From: Aptenodytes patagonicus
Taxonomy: Eukaryota > Chordata > Aves > Sphenisciformes > Spheniscidae
DNA: 64,000 bases
Direction of reading: 5' to 3'
Assembly (NCBI RefSeq): GCF_965638725.1
Contig: NC_134982.1
Location: forward strand, 43,337,682 to 43,401,681
Of this stretch, positions 38,301 through 59,863 are shown piece after piece. Position 1 is the stretch's first letter, and each line of letters begins with the position of its first letter. The translations under genes were made by a program, and so were the position numbers. The notes beneath the pieces were generated by a model. It did no database searches. It was not told the origin of the DNA and saw only the letters and a program-made list of their open reading frames with translations.

Positions 38301-38536
38301 CCAGTGTACATACTAAAAGTAATGGTAGCAGAATATCCAGTGGTGCTTCTGCTGAAAAAAGCAAAAATTGTTCCTCAAAGAAATACATCCCTAGAGCAAA
38401 TGAAACGGCAGTTCCGAATGATGGTGGAGCAAGAGGAGACCAAAGTAGACTGCAGACAGTAAACCGCTCTGGAACTGATACTGTAGGATCTGGCTCTGAA
38501 ATACAAGAAAGTATCCAAAGCGTTACCAGCATTTGA
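11096..38536 (+). CDS. CEP78: CEP78, centrosomal protein of 78 kDa (whole coding span, 15 coding exons)
   Basis: Coding exons join as 11096-11348, 11572-11747, 12375-12447, 12987-13090, 13873-14047, 16068-16181, 16433-16497, 22506-22614, 24257-24392, 25692-25737, 26933-27076, 32799-32876, 34658-34824, 36318-36471 and 37973-38536. They total 2358 nt, or 785 codons plus stop, with GT-AG introns and phases that all agree. Recognised from the N-terminus ([10 protein letters not shown]), the leucine-rich-repeat half (about residues 100-310, e.g. [13 protein letters not shown]), the [11 protein letters not shown] block (residues 390-400), a coiled coil (about 460-510) and the block [20 protein letters not shown] just after it. 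In mammals CEP78 sits on the centriole wall, works with the EDD-DYRK2-DDB1-VprBP ubiquitin ligase and CP110 in cilium formation, and its loss causes cone-rod dystrophy with hearing loss. The C-terminal 187 residues are Ser/Asn/Gln-rich and poorly conserved. The bird protein is longer than the human isoforms I recall (about 690-740 residues). Confidence 0.96.
11572..11747 (+). CDS. CEP78: CEP78 coding exon 2
   Basis: Acceptor TTTACTAG|GT and donor AAG|GTGAGA. Encodes residues 85-143, including [20 protein letters not shown] and LRERDL, the start of the leucine-rich-repeat region. Enters in phase 1 and leaves in phase 0. Confidence 0.95.
12375..12447 (+). CDS. CEP78: CEP78 coding exon 3
   Basis: Acceptor CTGAAG|GGC and donor AAA|GTAAGT. 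Encodes residues 144-167 plus one base, [20 protein letters not shown]..., a leucine-rich repeat matching human [12 protein letters not shown]. Confidence 0.94.
12987..13090 (+). CDS. CEP78: CEP78 coding exon 4
   Basis: Acceptor TTCTTTAG|CA and donor AAAG|GTAATT. Completes residue 168 and runs to residue 202 ([20 protein letters not shown]...). Another leucine-rich-repeat unit; human has ICQGIKSS and NFTGCNLTWQGA here. Confidence 0.93.
13873..14047 (+). CDS. CEP78: CEP78 coding exon 5
   Basis: Acceptor TTTGCAAAG|CAC, chosen because the human protein has two residues (YQ) before TMRRHEE and the bird reads HQ before AMKRHGE. An AG six bases downstream (CACCAG|GCA) would drop these two residues and is a possible tandem acceptor. 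Donor AAAG|GTATTG. Encodes residues 203-260, including [13 protein letters not shown]. Confidence 0.92.
14191..14400 (+). mobile_element. 5' fragment of an ERV-type LTR
   Basis: Begins TGTCGTGGTTTAACCGCAGT (TG end), then GTGAGATGGGGGAGAGAATG, GTGAGAAAACTCATGGGTTG and an AGATAAGAACAG motif. This is the start of a common avian ERVL-type LTR related to, but distinct from, the one at 1930-2942. The 3' part is lost; a CR1 copy begins about 80 bp further on. Intron 5 of CEP78. Confidence 0.65.
14484..15578 (+). mobile_element. CR1 non-LTR retrotransposon, plus orientation, internally deleted
   Basis: Sense CR1 ORF2 fragments, all broken. It runs from the upstream RT region ([17 protein letters not shown]) to the IPGK motif near 14755, then jumps directly to [13 protein letters not shown] (14770 on), then to the 3' domain ([21 protein letters not shown]) and the 3' end GACCTCCAGAGGTC...CCATTCTGTGAT. 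The RT catalytic core is missing. Lies in CEP78 intron 5. Confidence 0.92.
16068..16181 (+). CDS. CEP78: CEP78 coding exon 6
   Basis: Acceptor CATTTTAG|CA and donor ATTG|GTATGT. Encodes residues 261-298 ([20 protein letters not shown] and [16 protein letters not shown]), the last clear leucine-rich repeats. The preceding intron (14048-16067) contains an LTR fragment and a CR1 copy. Confidence 0.95.
16433..16497 (+). CDS. CEP78: CEP78 coding exon 7
   Basis: Acceptor CATTCTAG|AT and donor GAG|GTATGT. Completes residue 299 and runs to residue 320 ([20 protein letters not shown]...). A short 65-nt exon followed by a 6-kb intron with a CR1 insertion. Confidence 0.92.
17315..17820 (-). pseudogene. 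Possible decayed coding remnant, identity unknown
   Basis: Minus-strand translation reads protein-like across more than 400 bp: [20 protein letters not shown], then [20 protein letters not shown]. Two stops follow near 17600-17612, then a 93-residue open frame ([20 protein letters not shown] ... [20 protein letters not shown]). An upstream frame ([20 protein letters not shown]) seems to join by a frameshift. I do not recognise the family. Could be a retrocopy or chance. Confidence 0.3.
18665..20352 (-). mobile_element. CR1 non-LTR retrotransposon, minus orientation, about 1.7 kb
   Basis: 5'-truncated copy whose 3' end (minus strand) reads GGTTGGACTAGATGACTTTT, then TTCTATGATTCT at 18665. It keeps two long minus-strand frames: 19408-20202 (reverse transcriptase with [39 protein letters not shown] and the catalytic FADD box) and 18749-19471 (C-terminal domain with [20 protein letters not shown]). 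They are separated by one local frame disruption at about 19425-19445. In CEP78 intron 7. Confidence 0.95.
19408..20202 (-). pseudogene. CR1 reverse transcriptase fragment
   Basis: 264-residue open frame, residues 1 to end of the RT palm/thumb region. Visible motifs are [65 protein letters not shown] and FADDTKLNG. The N-terminal endonuclease and first ORF are absent because the copy is 5'-truncated, and the frame breaks before the C-terminal domain, so it is not functional. Confidence 0.9.
20353..22505 (+). other. CEP78 intron 7, distal part
   Basis: AT-rich intronic DNA between the CR1 copy and exon 8. No further repeat or gene recognised. Confidence 0.6.
22506..22614 (+). CDS. CEP78: CEP78 coding exon 8
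   Basis: Acceptor TTTGCAG|TAT and donor ATTG|GTAATA. Encodes residues 321-356 and the basic conserved stretch [18 protein letters not shown], nearly the same as human. Confidence 0.95.
22615..24256 (+). other. CEP78 intron 8
   Basis: No exon or recognised transposable element; contains a (GTTT)n microsatellite at 23362-23385. Confidence 0.6.
23362..23385. repeat. (GTTT)n microsatellite
   Basis: Six uninterrupted GTTT units, followed by a T run. Confidence 0.9.
24257..24392 (+). CDS. CEP78: CEP78 coding exon 9
   Basis: Acceptor AATACAG|GA and donor GCAG|GTGAGG. Encodes residues 357-401 plus two bases, including [11 protein letters not shown] and the conserved [20 protein letters not shown]. 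Confidence 0.95.
24916..25250 (+). mobile_element. CR1 3' end, plus orientation
   Basis: Only the last 110 or so ORF2 codons ([20 protein letters not shown] and [16 protein letters not shown]) and the 3' UTR with TTGGACTAGATGACC and tail TATTCTATGATTCTGTG. In CEP78 intron 9. Confidence 0.93.
25692..25737 (+). CDS. CEP78: CEP78 coding exon 10 (46-nt small exon)
   Basis: Acceptor TAACTTTAG|AG and donor CAG|GTACTC. Encodes [15 protein letters not shown] (about residues 402-417). It keeps frame with both neighbours, but the peptide itself is poorly conserved against human (GFPLIKTRDICNQLQQ), so it rests mainly on splice sites and phase. Confidence 0.8.
26306..26740 (+). mobile_element. 3' part of avian ERV-type LTR, plus orientation
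   Basis: Reverse-complement relative of 1930-2300, sharing CCCTTTCCTAAATAGGC, GGGCACAGCTGAGCCC-type and GGCCTCTCCTCACAGGGGCC blocks. It ends near CCTTGCCACATACACCCAAT. The 5' half is missing. CEP78 intron 10. Confidence 0.75.
26933..27076 (+). CDS. CEP78: CEP78 coding exon 11
   Basis: Acceptor GTAATTAG|ACA and donor CAG|GTAAGA. 144 nt in phase 0, residues 418-465. [20 protein letters not shown] matches human [20 protein letters not shown]. It ends in KYQQLQ, the start of the coiled coil. Confidence 0.93.
28781..28860 (+). repeat. 80-bp interspersed unit, copy 1
   Basis: Aligns without gaps to 33401-33480 with 10 mismatches, most of them CpG to TpG/CpA changes. Core AACTAACAACTTGTC, then TTGTGAGGTCTATTTCCCCT. 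In CEP78 intron 11, directly followed by a pyrimidine-rich simple repeat. Family not recognised. Confidence 0.8.
28856..28950. repeat. Pyrimidine-rich simple repeat (CATTTCATTTTTC-like)
   Basis: Irregular repeats of TTTCATTTTTC and TTTTCCATTTC on the plus strand, right after the 80-bp unit and shortly before a CR1 copy. Confidence 0.85.
29034..29567 (+). mobile_element. CR1 3' region, plus orientation, with internal deletion
   Basis: Sense CR1 from TTCAACAAGGAGAAATGCAA through [20 protein letters not shown] and [10 protein letters not shown], then a jump near 29425 straight to the final segment ([15 protein letters not shown]). 3' UTR TTGGACCAGATGACCTCCAG and tail ATTCTGTGATTCTGTG. CEP78 intron 11. 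Confidence 0.93.
30892..30923. repeat. Two perfect 16-bp direct repeats
   Basis: ATAATACAAACCAGCA occurs at 30892-30907 and again, identically, at 30908-30923. The hairpin at 30961 follows 38 bp later. Confidence 0.9.
30961..31003. repeat. Near-perfect inverted repeat, 19-bp arms and 5-nt loop
   Basis: Left arm TGTTGAAAATTTGTCCACA (30961-30979), loop ACAAA, right arm TGTGGACAGATTTTCAACA (30985-31003). There is one mismatch, which would be a G-U pair in RNA of the plus strand. In CEP78 intron 11. The stem does not extend clearly beyond the arms, so it is shorter than typical pre-miRNA. Confidence 0.85.
32799..32876 (+). CDS. CEP78: CEP78 coding exon 12 (coiled coil)
   Basis: Acceptor TATGATAG|TTG has a weak pyrimidine tract; donor GAG|GTAATG. 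Encodes [20 protein letters not shown] (residues 466-485) plus EERITE, a charged coiled coil aligning with human LEECLKQLKEE. Confidence 0.93.
33401..33480 (+). repeat. 80-bp interspersed unit, copy 2
   Basis: Same orientation as copy 1, 4.6 kb away in CEP78 intron 12. It retains more CpGs (GTTTCGCATTATG, ACCGAACTAAC, TGTCGCAG) than copy 1, so it is nearer the ancestral form. Similarity stops at about 33393 and 33480. Confidence 0.8.
34658..34824 (+). CDS. CEP78: CEP78 coding exon 13 (coiled coil plus conserved block)
   Basis: Acceptor CCCCCATAG|CTG and donor TGG|GTAGGT. Encodes residues 492-546. It closes the coiled coil ([17 protein letters not shown]) and carries the most conserved segment, [20 protein letters not shown]. 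Confidence 0.96.
36318..36471 (+). CDS. CEP78: CEP78 coding exon 14
   Basis: Acceptor TTTTACAG|ACT and donor AAA|GTAAGT. Encodes residues 547-598. [20 protein letters not shown] is conserved; the end ([16 protein letters not shown]) is charged and variable. Confidence 0.94.
37973..38536 (+). CDS. CEP78: CEP78 terminal coding exon 15 (stop at 38534-38536)
   Basis: The best acceptor is the pyrimidine-rich TTTTTCTCTAG|TTG at 37971-37972, which opens in phase 0 and gives 187 residues before TGA. A second acceptor, CTTATTTCAG|AAC at 38007-38008, is 36 nt downstream in the same frame and would remove 12 residues. After [12 protein letters not shown] (compare human KITGDARIPLPL) the tail is low-complexity and rich in Ser, Asn, Gln and Lys, with little alignment to human CEP78. 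Confidence 0.88.
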   Translation: MHQYLHWNLLFQNRAGDIQISLPGTLQSQMVVSNTFSALREIQELQTAGQQYQPGSWKENEAQTINQNKEDKPRNSTPTFSERRVKQNEHGKGHHSARQLVTSLHSLSDSSVHTKSNGSRISSGASAEKSKNCSSKKYIPRANETAVPNDGGARGDQSRLQTVNRSGTDTVGSGSEIQESIQSVTSI

Positions 38537-38583
38537 AATGGTTCTAAAATGTTTGAACTGTTCTTTACGCTTGCAAGATTAAA

Positions 38584-38589
38584 AATAAA
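38584..38589 (+). terminator. CEP78 poly(A) signal AATAAA
   Basis: The first AATAAA lies 48 nt after the CEP78 stop codon, giving a very short 3' UTR. A second AATAAA at 38842-38847 and a cluster near 41118-41137 could serve longer isoforms. Confidence 0.7.
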
Positions 38590-41500
38590 TTTTGAATGCC
38601 TCAGTATAGCTTGTGAATTTTTTGTAAAGTAATGTAGACTTTGTAAACTTTTAAAGCATTGCATGCTGTTTAGTATTCCTGTTTCATGTTTGCATCACTT
38701 GTCACTAGTTTTTTAGTTTTGGAAACGTGATGCACTGGTAGAATGGTACCCTTCAGTTTGTACTACATACAAAGGATTCCTGGCATATGGATTTTATTGT
38801 GTATCACTGACCTCGTTATAGAGAGTAGACTGGTTTGAGCTAATAAAATTAATTTGAGTACAAATTTTGCTTTTCATTTATTTTCAGTGTATTGCAATGG
38901 AAGTCGAAAAAATGGTTTTAGGGCAAACATCAATTCATCCCTAACAGTGTGTGGGTATGACATTCCCCCAAAGGTAGTGGAAGTTTCAGATTTGAAAATG
39001 AGTCCAGAAACATCGCTAAAAGAAATATTTAAATACAGCTATTATTCCTTATTGCTATGACTGCAGATCATAGAATAATACACGTTGGAAGGGACCTCTA
39101 GGGGATGTCTAGTCCAACTCAATTAGGTTGCTCTCAGGACCTAGAGAAATGTGAGAACATAAAACTAAAATAATATCTTTGTTTTAAAACTACTGGGGTT
39201 TGCCCCCCAGCTTCTTGTTCCTGTCCTTTTGCACAGGCAGCTGATTTGCAGCTTCTCAACTATGGCACAGACTAACATAGACTTTGATTTGCCTAATGTG
39301 GCACAGAAAATCATACTGTTTCGCACCGGGACTAGTAAGAAGATGCACTTCAGTATGGCCCTGAAAAATAAAGCAGTGTCTTTCTTTATATTTGTACGCT
39401 TGCCTGAGTGCCATGAGAAGGCAATCAGACAAAAGCCTAATATAATTATTAGTTTCCTTCACTAACTACTGTTTTGTATATAAATGGGAGTTCTGTAAAA
39501 TTAAACTTCTTAGCAAGGGTTGTAGAGATGAGAAAGGTGTTAAACATTTCTGCAAATTTTAGGAAAAGTGTTTTTAAGCAACACAAAACTTTCATTTGGA
39601 AGAATGAAACAACCTAAACAGTTTTAGTTTAGGGTTTAAGCCTAGGTCATTTGATTCAACAGTGGGAGTGAATTTTCCTTTTGAACAAACCAGTCAATTT
39701 TATTTCATTAAAATAACTTCTTTCTATGACTTTTTTGCACATGCACGTGCTTGTGTCAGTCCTGATTTAAAAGACACTTCTGAAATTGCAGTAGCGAACT
39801 CTGGGAGATTGGGTAGTAGAATCTGACATACAATGCTTTACAAGAAGTTCAAATGTTGAAAACTCATCACATTGTGCAGTGGTCATGAAAAGCTGCCTTT
39901 TTAAAAAACATCAAATTTAAATGTTTCGCCTTCATTTTGCTATTTACAGTGTTAGCTGAGATTTTGAATGATCATAATATTTTAACCTGTTTGATACGGA
40001 CTTTTTTCTTCTTGGCAACGTGTATTCCATTTGCAGAGTGAAGGGGACAGAGGGTGATGGAGCAACGGAAGATATTTTTCATGTACAGAAATTAAGCAAG
40101 ATGATTTGGGCTGGACTGGGGGGGAAAAAAATACTGTGTAGCTTTCTTTTTACTCTGTCATCTGTCGTGAGAGTTCTGGAACACGGAAGACCTGTAGAAA
40201 TTCCTGACTCCAATTGCTTGACAATTGTGAAGAAACTCATGAATCCTCAAATGGAAATTTTCTACTGAGCAAATAGCATGAGATTACCTTAGCTGTTGCA
40301 ATATTGCACAAGTAATTGCACAATGAAAGGACATTATTTATACAGACTTTGTCACTTCAGAATAATAGCGGGTAATATATCAATCTATGCATTTTTTTTA
40401 GATATTCTCCCAAACATTTGAGATCTGTTGCTTCAGTCATGATTCTTTGCTTGTGATTTTGATTTGATTGAACAATCACATGCAATCAGTTTCTTCAGCA
40501 TTAAAATGCTACGTGTTCCCTTTTTAAAACTAAAACTGTAAAGCTAATCACTGTGAAATGGTGGATAAAATTACCAGATCAAAAGCGTTCGGATTTGTGA
40601 GGTTAGGAAATATGAATCTGTTACCTGTCCTTAAAAATACCATAAAGAACTTAAAACAGTTTATGTATTGTATGCCTATAAGCAGGTGGCATAAATACCT
40701 TTTAGGTTAAATACTACTAGTATTTGCTTTTAAAGTATGAATTTTGTAAAAAATCATCATTTAACGCAAAATTGAGCAGGCAGTATATAACTTAGATGGG
40801 CGTATTTTTTTCAGTGGGATTAGTACTTAACCATTTTTTTTTTTGAGTCAAAAACATGAAGGGTTTTCCATCTCGTCACTGGTGCTGTCGTGTTAGCACT
40901 CTTACTAGGAGAATCTGGAGTGCATACTTTAAATGTAGTTGAATGCTGGATCTGAAGTCAGTAGAGATAATGCATGCAAGTTACCTGGGGGAGAAGTATT
41001 TTTTAAGGCTATTGTGAATATTTCAGAAGTTTCAAGGTTTTTGCTAACGATTTAAAAATGCATTTCCAATAATTACTTTGTATATTTAAATAAAAATTAT
41101 TTTGTATATATAAATAAGAATAAAGTATTTCAATAAAAAGTAAAAAAAAAAAAAAAATTGTGTGTATATATACACATACATTTCAAATGGTTATGAAACC
41201 ATTTTACCCTGAGTTTGGATATAAACTGTTTCAACCTCTTGCTATTAGTTAATGTTTTACATATTTGTCTGTGTTCTTGTTTGACATAAAAGCCTGAAAT
41301 CAATAGGCCAGCTATTTGCTAGAGAACATGTTACTGTTTACTTACAAAACTCAGGCTTTTTTTTCTCTCTTCATTTGGGCTTCCCGAGAATGACTTTTCA
41401 CGCTTCATAACTGCGGTAGTTGGAGCGAGATCTCTGAAAGGCACAATAACCCCAAACCCTTGTCTGGACTACCTGCACCTTGTTTTAAGTCCCACTAAAA

Positions 41501-42594
41501 TTTGCTAGTCTCGCTAATTTGCTGGACCAGACATCCCATCTGCCTGCTGAAACAGCTGCCAGGTTGCTATGTAGTCAGCATTATTTGTCTTTTAATAATG
41601 ACGTCAGTTTGTCTGTTATTGTACCAGACAGAACTCGTGTGCACTTGCTCTCCTTGAGTGAGCTGATTATTTTCCAACAGTAGTCGAAGGTTTTTCTGTC
41701 CAGCACAACATGAAGTCATGATGAACTGTACAAAACTTCAATGAAAACTCTGAAACTTTATTTAAATATTACACTTTCTCTGATTTTTTTTTCGTTTGGT
41801 TTGGTTTTCCAGTTACGCCTCATAGTAAATACAGAAGCATTCCTGGAAGTCATGGTTTTGAAAGCTTGTATTTTATATTGGGTGGCTACAAATATTGATA
41901 TAACAAATTTATGGTTTTTGATGTAATAAAAATATTAAATCATAACTGCTGGTAGCGAAACATTAAAATAGGAGAAATCTCAATTCAATAGAAACGAAAC
42001 TCTGACGTGACCTCTACTATTCCTCTTCATTCTCTCTAATTGTAAAAGCATAACAAACCCCTGCATGTAGCAAAAATGGACTATTCTGTGTCCAGGAAAC
42101 TTTCTGGTTTATACATCCTTACCAATTTTATTTACTCCCCATCAATGCACAATGTGAAATAGATTTTCTAAAGCTCTGGGTGGCAAGGCTTCCAGCGCAG
42201 TTGTCCTCTGATCTCACCGGAGATGCTATTTTTGACCCTTCTGGTCAGGACGGGACTTTCCTGAACTGAAAAGCTACAATACCTGGTATTTACTCCCTGT
42301 GCTCTGAGCCGATACCAGCACCAGGTTGCCTAGTTTCTATTTTTGTGTTCTAGCCCTTTGTGCCAGAGGTTTGAATCACACTTTTAACTCCAAAGTTTTG
42401 ATTTACCTTGTGGTTTGTGCCACGCAGTCAGGATTCAAGACTGATGCTGCTCGGATGTCGAAGCACTTCCCTCGGCAGTGGCCAGGCCTCCTGACCTGAA
42501 CCGCCAGCCTAAACTGTTTCTGACTGCTTCCACTACTGTGGGGATGGGAATCTCACTAACGGACATTCCCAAGTTTGATTTTAATGAGCAAACA
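38590..42594. other. Intergenic, CEP78 3' flank
   Basis: No gene recognised. Contains the CR1 tail at 39068, AT-rich DNA with several AATAAA hexamers near 41118-41137 and an A16 run at 41142-41157 followed by a TG/TA microsatellite. Confidence 0.55.
39068..39130 (-). mobile_element. CR1 3' tail fragment, minus orientation
   Basis: ATCATAGAATAATACACGTT, then GGAAGGGACCTCTAGGGGAT and GTCTAGTCCAACTC: about 60 bp of the CR1 3' end in antisense, diverged. Just downstream of CEP78. Confidence 0.8.
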
Positions 42595-42890
42595 CTGTAC
42601 CACCTGGCATGACAAGGCACTTAAGCAGAAAACAACGGAGAAAGGAATGTGCAGCTGGAAGGAGAAAAACAAGATAAAGACCATGAAGGCATTTCGCATG
42701 ATCAGGAAGAACGGGCCAATCTGCTAGAGCATAGATGCGCGTGAACACAAGGCTATAACCTATCTGCAAGCTGCAGGTAGCGCGTGTACACTTCTGCTTG
42801 CTATAAAAGATGCTAACAAAGAGCAATAAAGGTCTTTGGTTGCCGTGTCTGCCGGAGTCCGTGCCGCTTTTCACCCCCACACACTACCCC
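42595..42890 (+). mobile_element. Probable solo LTR of an endogenous retrovirus (TATA and poly(A) module)
   Basis: A TATA box (TATAAAA at 42802-42808) is followed 17 bp later by AATAAA (42825-42830) and a GT-rich stretch (GGTCTTTGGTTGCCGTGTCT). This is the U3-R-U5 order and spacing of a retroviral LTR. The left end is tentatively TGTACCACC at 42595 and the right end near CACCCCCACACA. No matching target-site duplication was found and no internal retroviral genes adjoin it. About 2.2 kb upstream of PSAT1. Confidence 0.5.
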
Positions 42891-44378
42891 TTCCTACTGA
42901 GGATACCTTTACCCTAACAGGTCGGCGTTCGAAGCTGCCTCTCCGGGCAGACGTAGGTAGTCTGGGTTTAATACTGGGAAAAGCCCGTATGAGGAGCCCG
43001 TATCTCTTAAGCCTGTTTCTATTTGAGACTCTAGTAAAATAATTCTATTGTAGTCACATCTATGCTGTTACTGAGCATTTCAGTTGAGGCGTCTATTTAA
43101 TTAGAACTAATTTTAATAATTAGAAGTAATGTAGTTGTTCTGGGTGTTGTGGTCTGAGACATACTTTAAAAATACCTTGGTGTTTTGAAAAGAATGTACC
43201 CAGCTTATAACGCCCGTGAAGTTTGCTGTTATCTCTTCAAAACTAAGGAGGGTTCTGGTGTCTGAAAGCGAGTTTGGTGGGGTTTTAAGCTATAGCCATT
43301 ATTGAAATGAAGGTTATCTTCGCTCTGAAACCACCGTCTCCGTTTACAATCTTCTAAACAAAATTAACTTGCATAAGGTGAAAATCTATTAACTAAATAC
43401 CAGATCAGGCTGTAATCTCTAAATTCTTTTCATCATTCTAGGTATGACCTGGCTTGACAGGAAAAGGAACGAGTTCAAGTAGTCAGTATTTCTTCAGTGA
43501 AATAATTTGTAATGAAAAATGTCCTTTTATGTAAATCTCAGTATTCACAAAATAATGGACATCAACACTTTCATTCCTGAAAAAAATGCAGATGGTATAC
43601 AGATTATTAATGTTGACGGTAAACTCGGTGAACATGCACGGGACTAAAGTAGGGTCAGCATTATGGGCAACGCTGGGCAGCCTAAGGTGTTCAAGAGCTG
43701 TGCTTTATGCAGCTACGTACGAGAATCATGACTCTCGTCCAAGACACTTGAAAATTATGGGACTCTGTAAAGCCCATCTGTCTTCAATCTTACTTAATGG
43801 CTTGTTTTGTCAAAATTGATTTACTGCTACTGCCTTTAAAATCTCTTCTGAAAACTGATTGTAAAGCAGCACGTCTCTCACTAAAACAGTTAAGGGATCG
43901 GATGAGCTGAAGCCTTTCCTTCAGTTACAACGGTTTAATCGTATTAACTCTGTGTTTTCAATGAACTTACAACAAGGTAACTGTGGGAAGAATAGTTTAG
44001 CATTTAGGGATATTAGCCTAGGATTTGGCACATCTCAAGGCCAGTCCCAGGTCTGCTATCCAGTACGTGAAATTAATTAAAGTTTCACAGCTCTCCTGGT
44101 TTTATTCCCTTTCTATGAAATCCGAATAGCAATTTGCCGGCAATGGGCTGTTTGGGGAAATGGCGCACAACACGCAGACGCTTCTTGCATTAAGGAAGGT
44201 AGGAATCCTGCTCCTCTGCGAGGAAAGAATTTCCCACAAAATATGAAGACATTTGGGTACTGTGAAACCACCTCTTTCAAGATGAAATTCACGGCAACTG
44301 CGGAGTGCCATTTTTAATTTCTCATGCATTCATACAGGTTACTTTTGGAACAAGCGTCCCAGCCCTGCAGCAGCAACT
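42891..44378. other. Intergenic, between LTR-like module and PSAT1 CpG island
   Basis: No gene, repeat or regulatory site that I can support. Confidence 0.5.
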
Positions 44379-44436
44379 GCATGGGGAAAAAACACAGTGA
44401 AGTTACCGCACGGGGAAAAAACACAGTAAAGTTACC
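44379..44436. repeat. 29-bp tandem duplication
   Basis: Units 44379-44407 and 44408-44436 differ at two positions. Core GGGGAAAAAACACAGT, then AAGTTACC. At the upstream edge of the PSAT1 CpG island. Confidence 0.9.
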
Positions 44437-44449
44437 GCAGGAGAGGCAT

Positions 44450-44492
44450 CCTACCTACACCCACCCACCTACCCGCCCGCCCGCCTGCCTAC
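44450..44492. repeat. C-rich tetranucleotide repeat
   Basis: CCTA, CCCA and CCCG/CCTG units in series (CTACCTACACCCACCCACCT, then ACCCGCCCGCCCGCCTGCCT). Confidence 0.8.
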
Positions 44493-44773
44493 GGCTGTAG
44501 GTGCAGTGAAACCTTGGCAAGGTTTCCCGAGGTTTCCCGCGTGCAAGGCACGCTTAAACCCCCTTCATCGCTTTCAGTCCTTCCCCGGAACCCACCAGTC
44601 CCGGCTTCCCCGGCTGAGAAAGGCCACCCCGGCTGCGCCTCGGACGAGGCCGCGGCCGACTCCGCGGTCTCGCGAAGGGGGAGGCACCCGGCAGAGGCGG
44701 CGGCGCCGCGGGCGCGGGGGCGGGGCCGCCTCGCGCGCTGCAATCCGCCGGCGGCGCCCCGCGTGCCGCTCCC

Positions 44774-44826
<53 letters not shown>
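44774..44826. repeat. (CCG)n trinucleotide repeat, about 17.7 units
   Basis: 53 nt of uninterrupted CCG in the PSAT1 promoter CpG island, ending 227 bp before the ATG. On the minus strand it is CGG. The poly-Gly/poly-Ala/poly-Arg open frames across it are artefacts of the repeat. Confidence 0.95.
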
Positions 44827-44827
<1 letters not shown>

Positions 44828-44894
44828 GCCCGATCACGCCGCCTCCTCGTGGCCGCGCTGCCGGTAGGCGGCGGGGGCGCTGCCGGGGGTGGGA

Positions 44895-44933
44895 GGGGGC
44901 AATGGGCGGGGGCAATGGGCGGGGGCAATGGGC
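44895..44933. repeat. 13-bp tandem repeat, three perfect copies
   Basis: GGGGGCAATGGGC at 44895, 44908 and 44921, followed by GGGGCGG. Each unit joins a GCAATGG motif to a GC-box half. It is not a canonical CCAAT box on either strand. Confidence 0.92.
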
Positions 44934-45052
44934 GGGGCGGGCCGGCTGCGGCCCCGCCCCCTGGGTGTGTGTGACAGGAGCCAATCGGCGGGCCGGCGGC
45001 GGGGGGTTTATATCGGCGGGGGCCGCCGGCGCGGTGGGTGGGCAGCGGCGAC

Positions 45053-59821
<14,769 letters not shown>

Positions 59822-59857
59822 ATGCCCATGGGCTAGAGCCATGCTGCACATCTATGA

Positions 59858-59863
59858 AATAAA
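59858..59863 (+). terminator. PSAT1 proximal poly(A) signal AATAAA
   Basis: 37 nt after the stop codon, which would give a short 3' UTR. The next clear AATAAA is at 61353-61358, compatible with a 1.5-kb 3' UTR isoform. Confidence 0.65.

Noticed and set aside
41118..41157. AATAAA cluster followed by A16, like the end of a processed retrocopy
   Set aside because: No coding remnant or target-site duplication is visible upstream; more likely AT-rich low-complexity DNA or a distal CEP78 poly(A) region.
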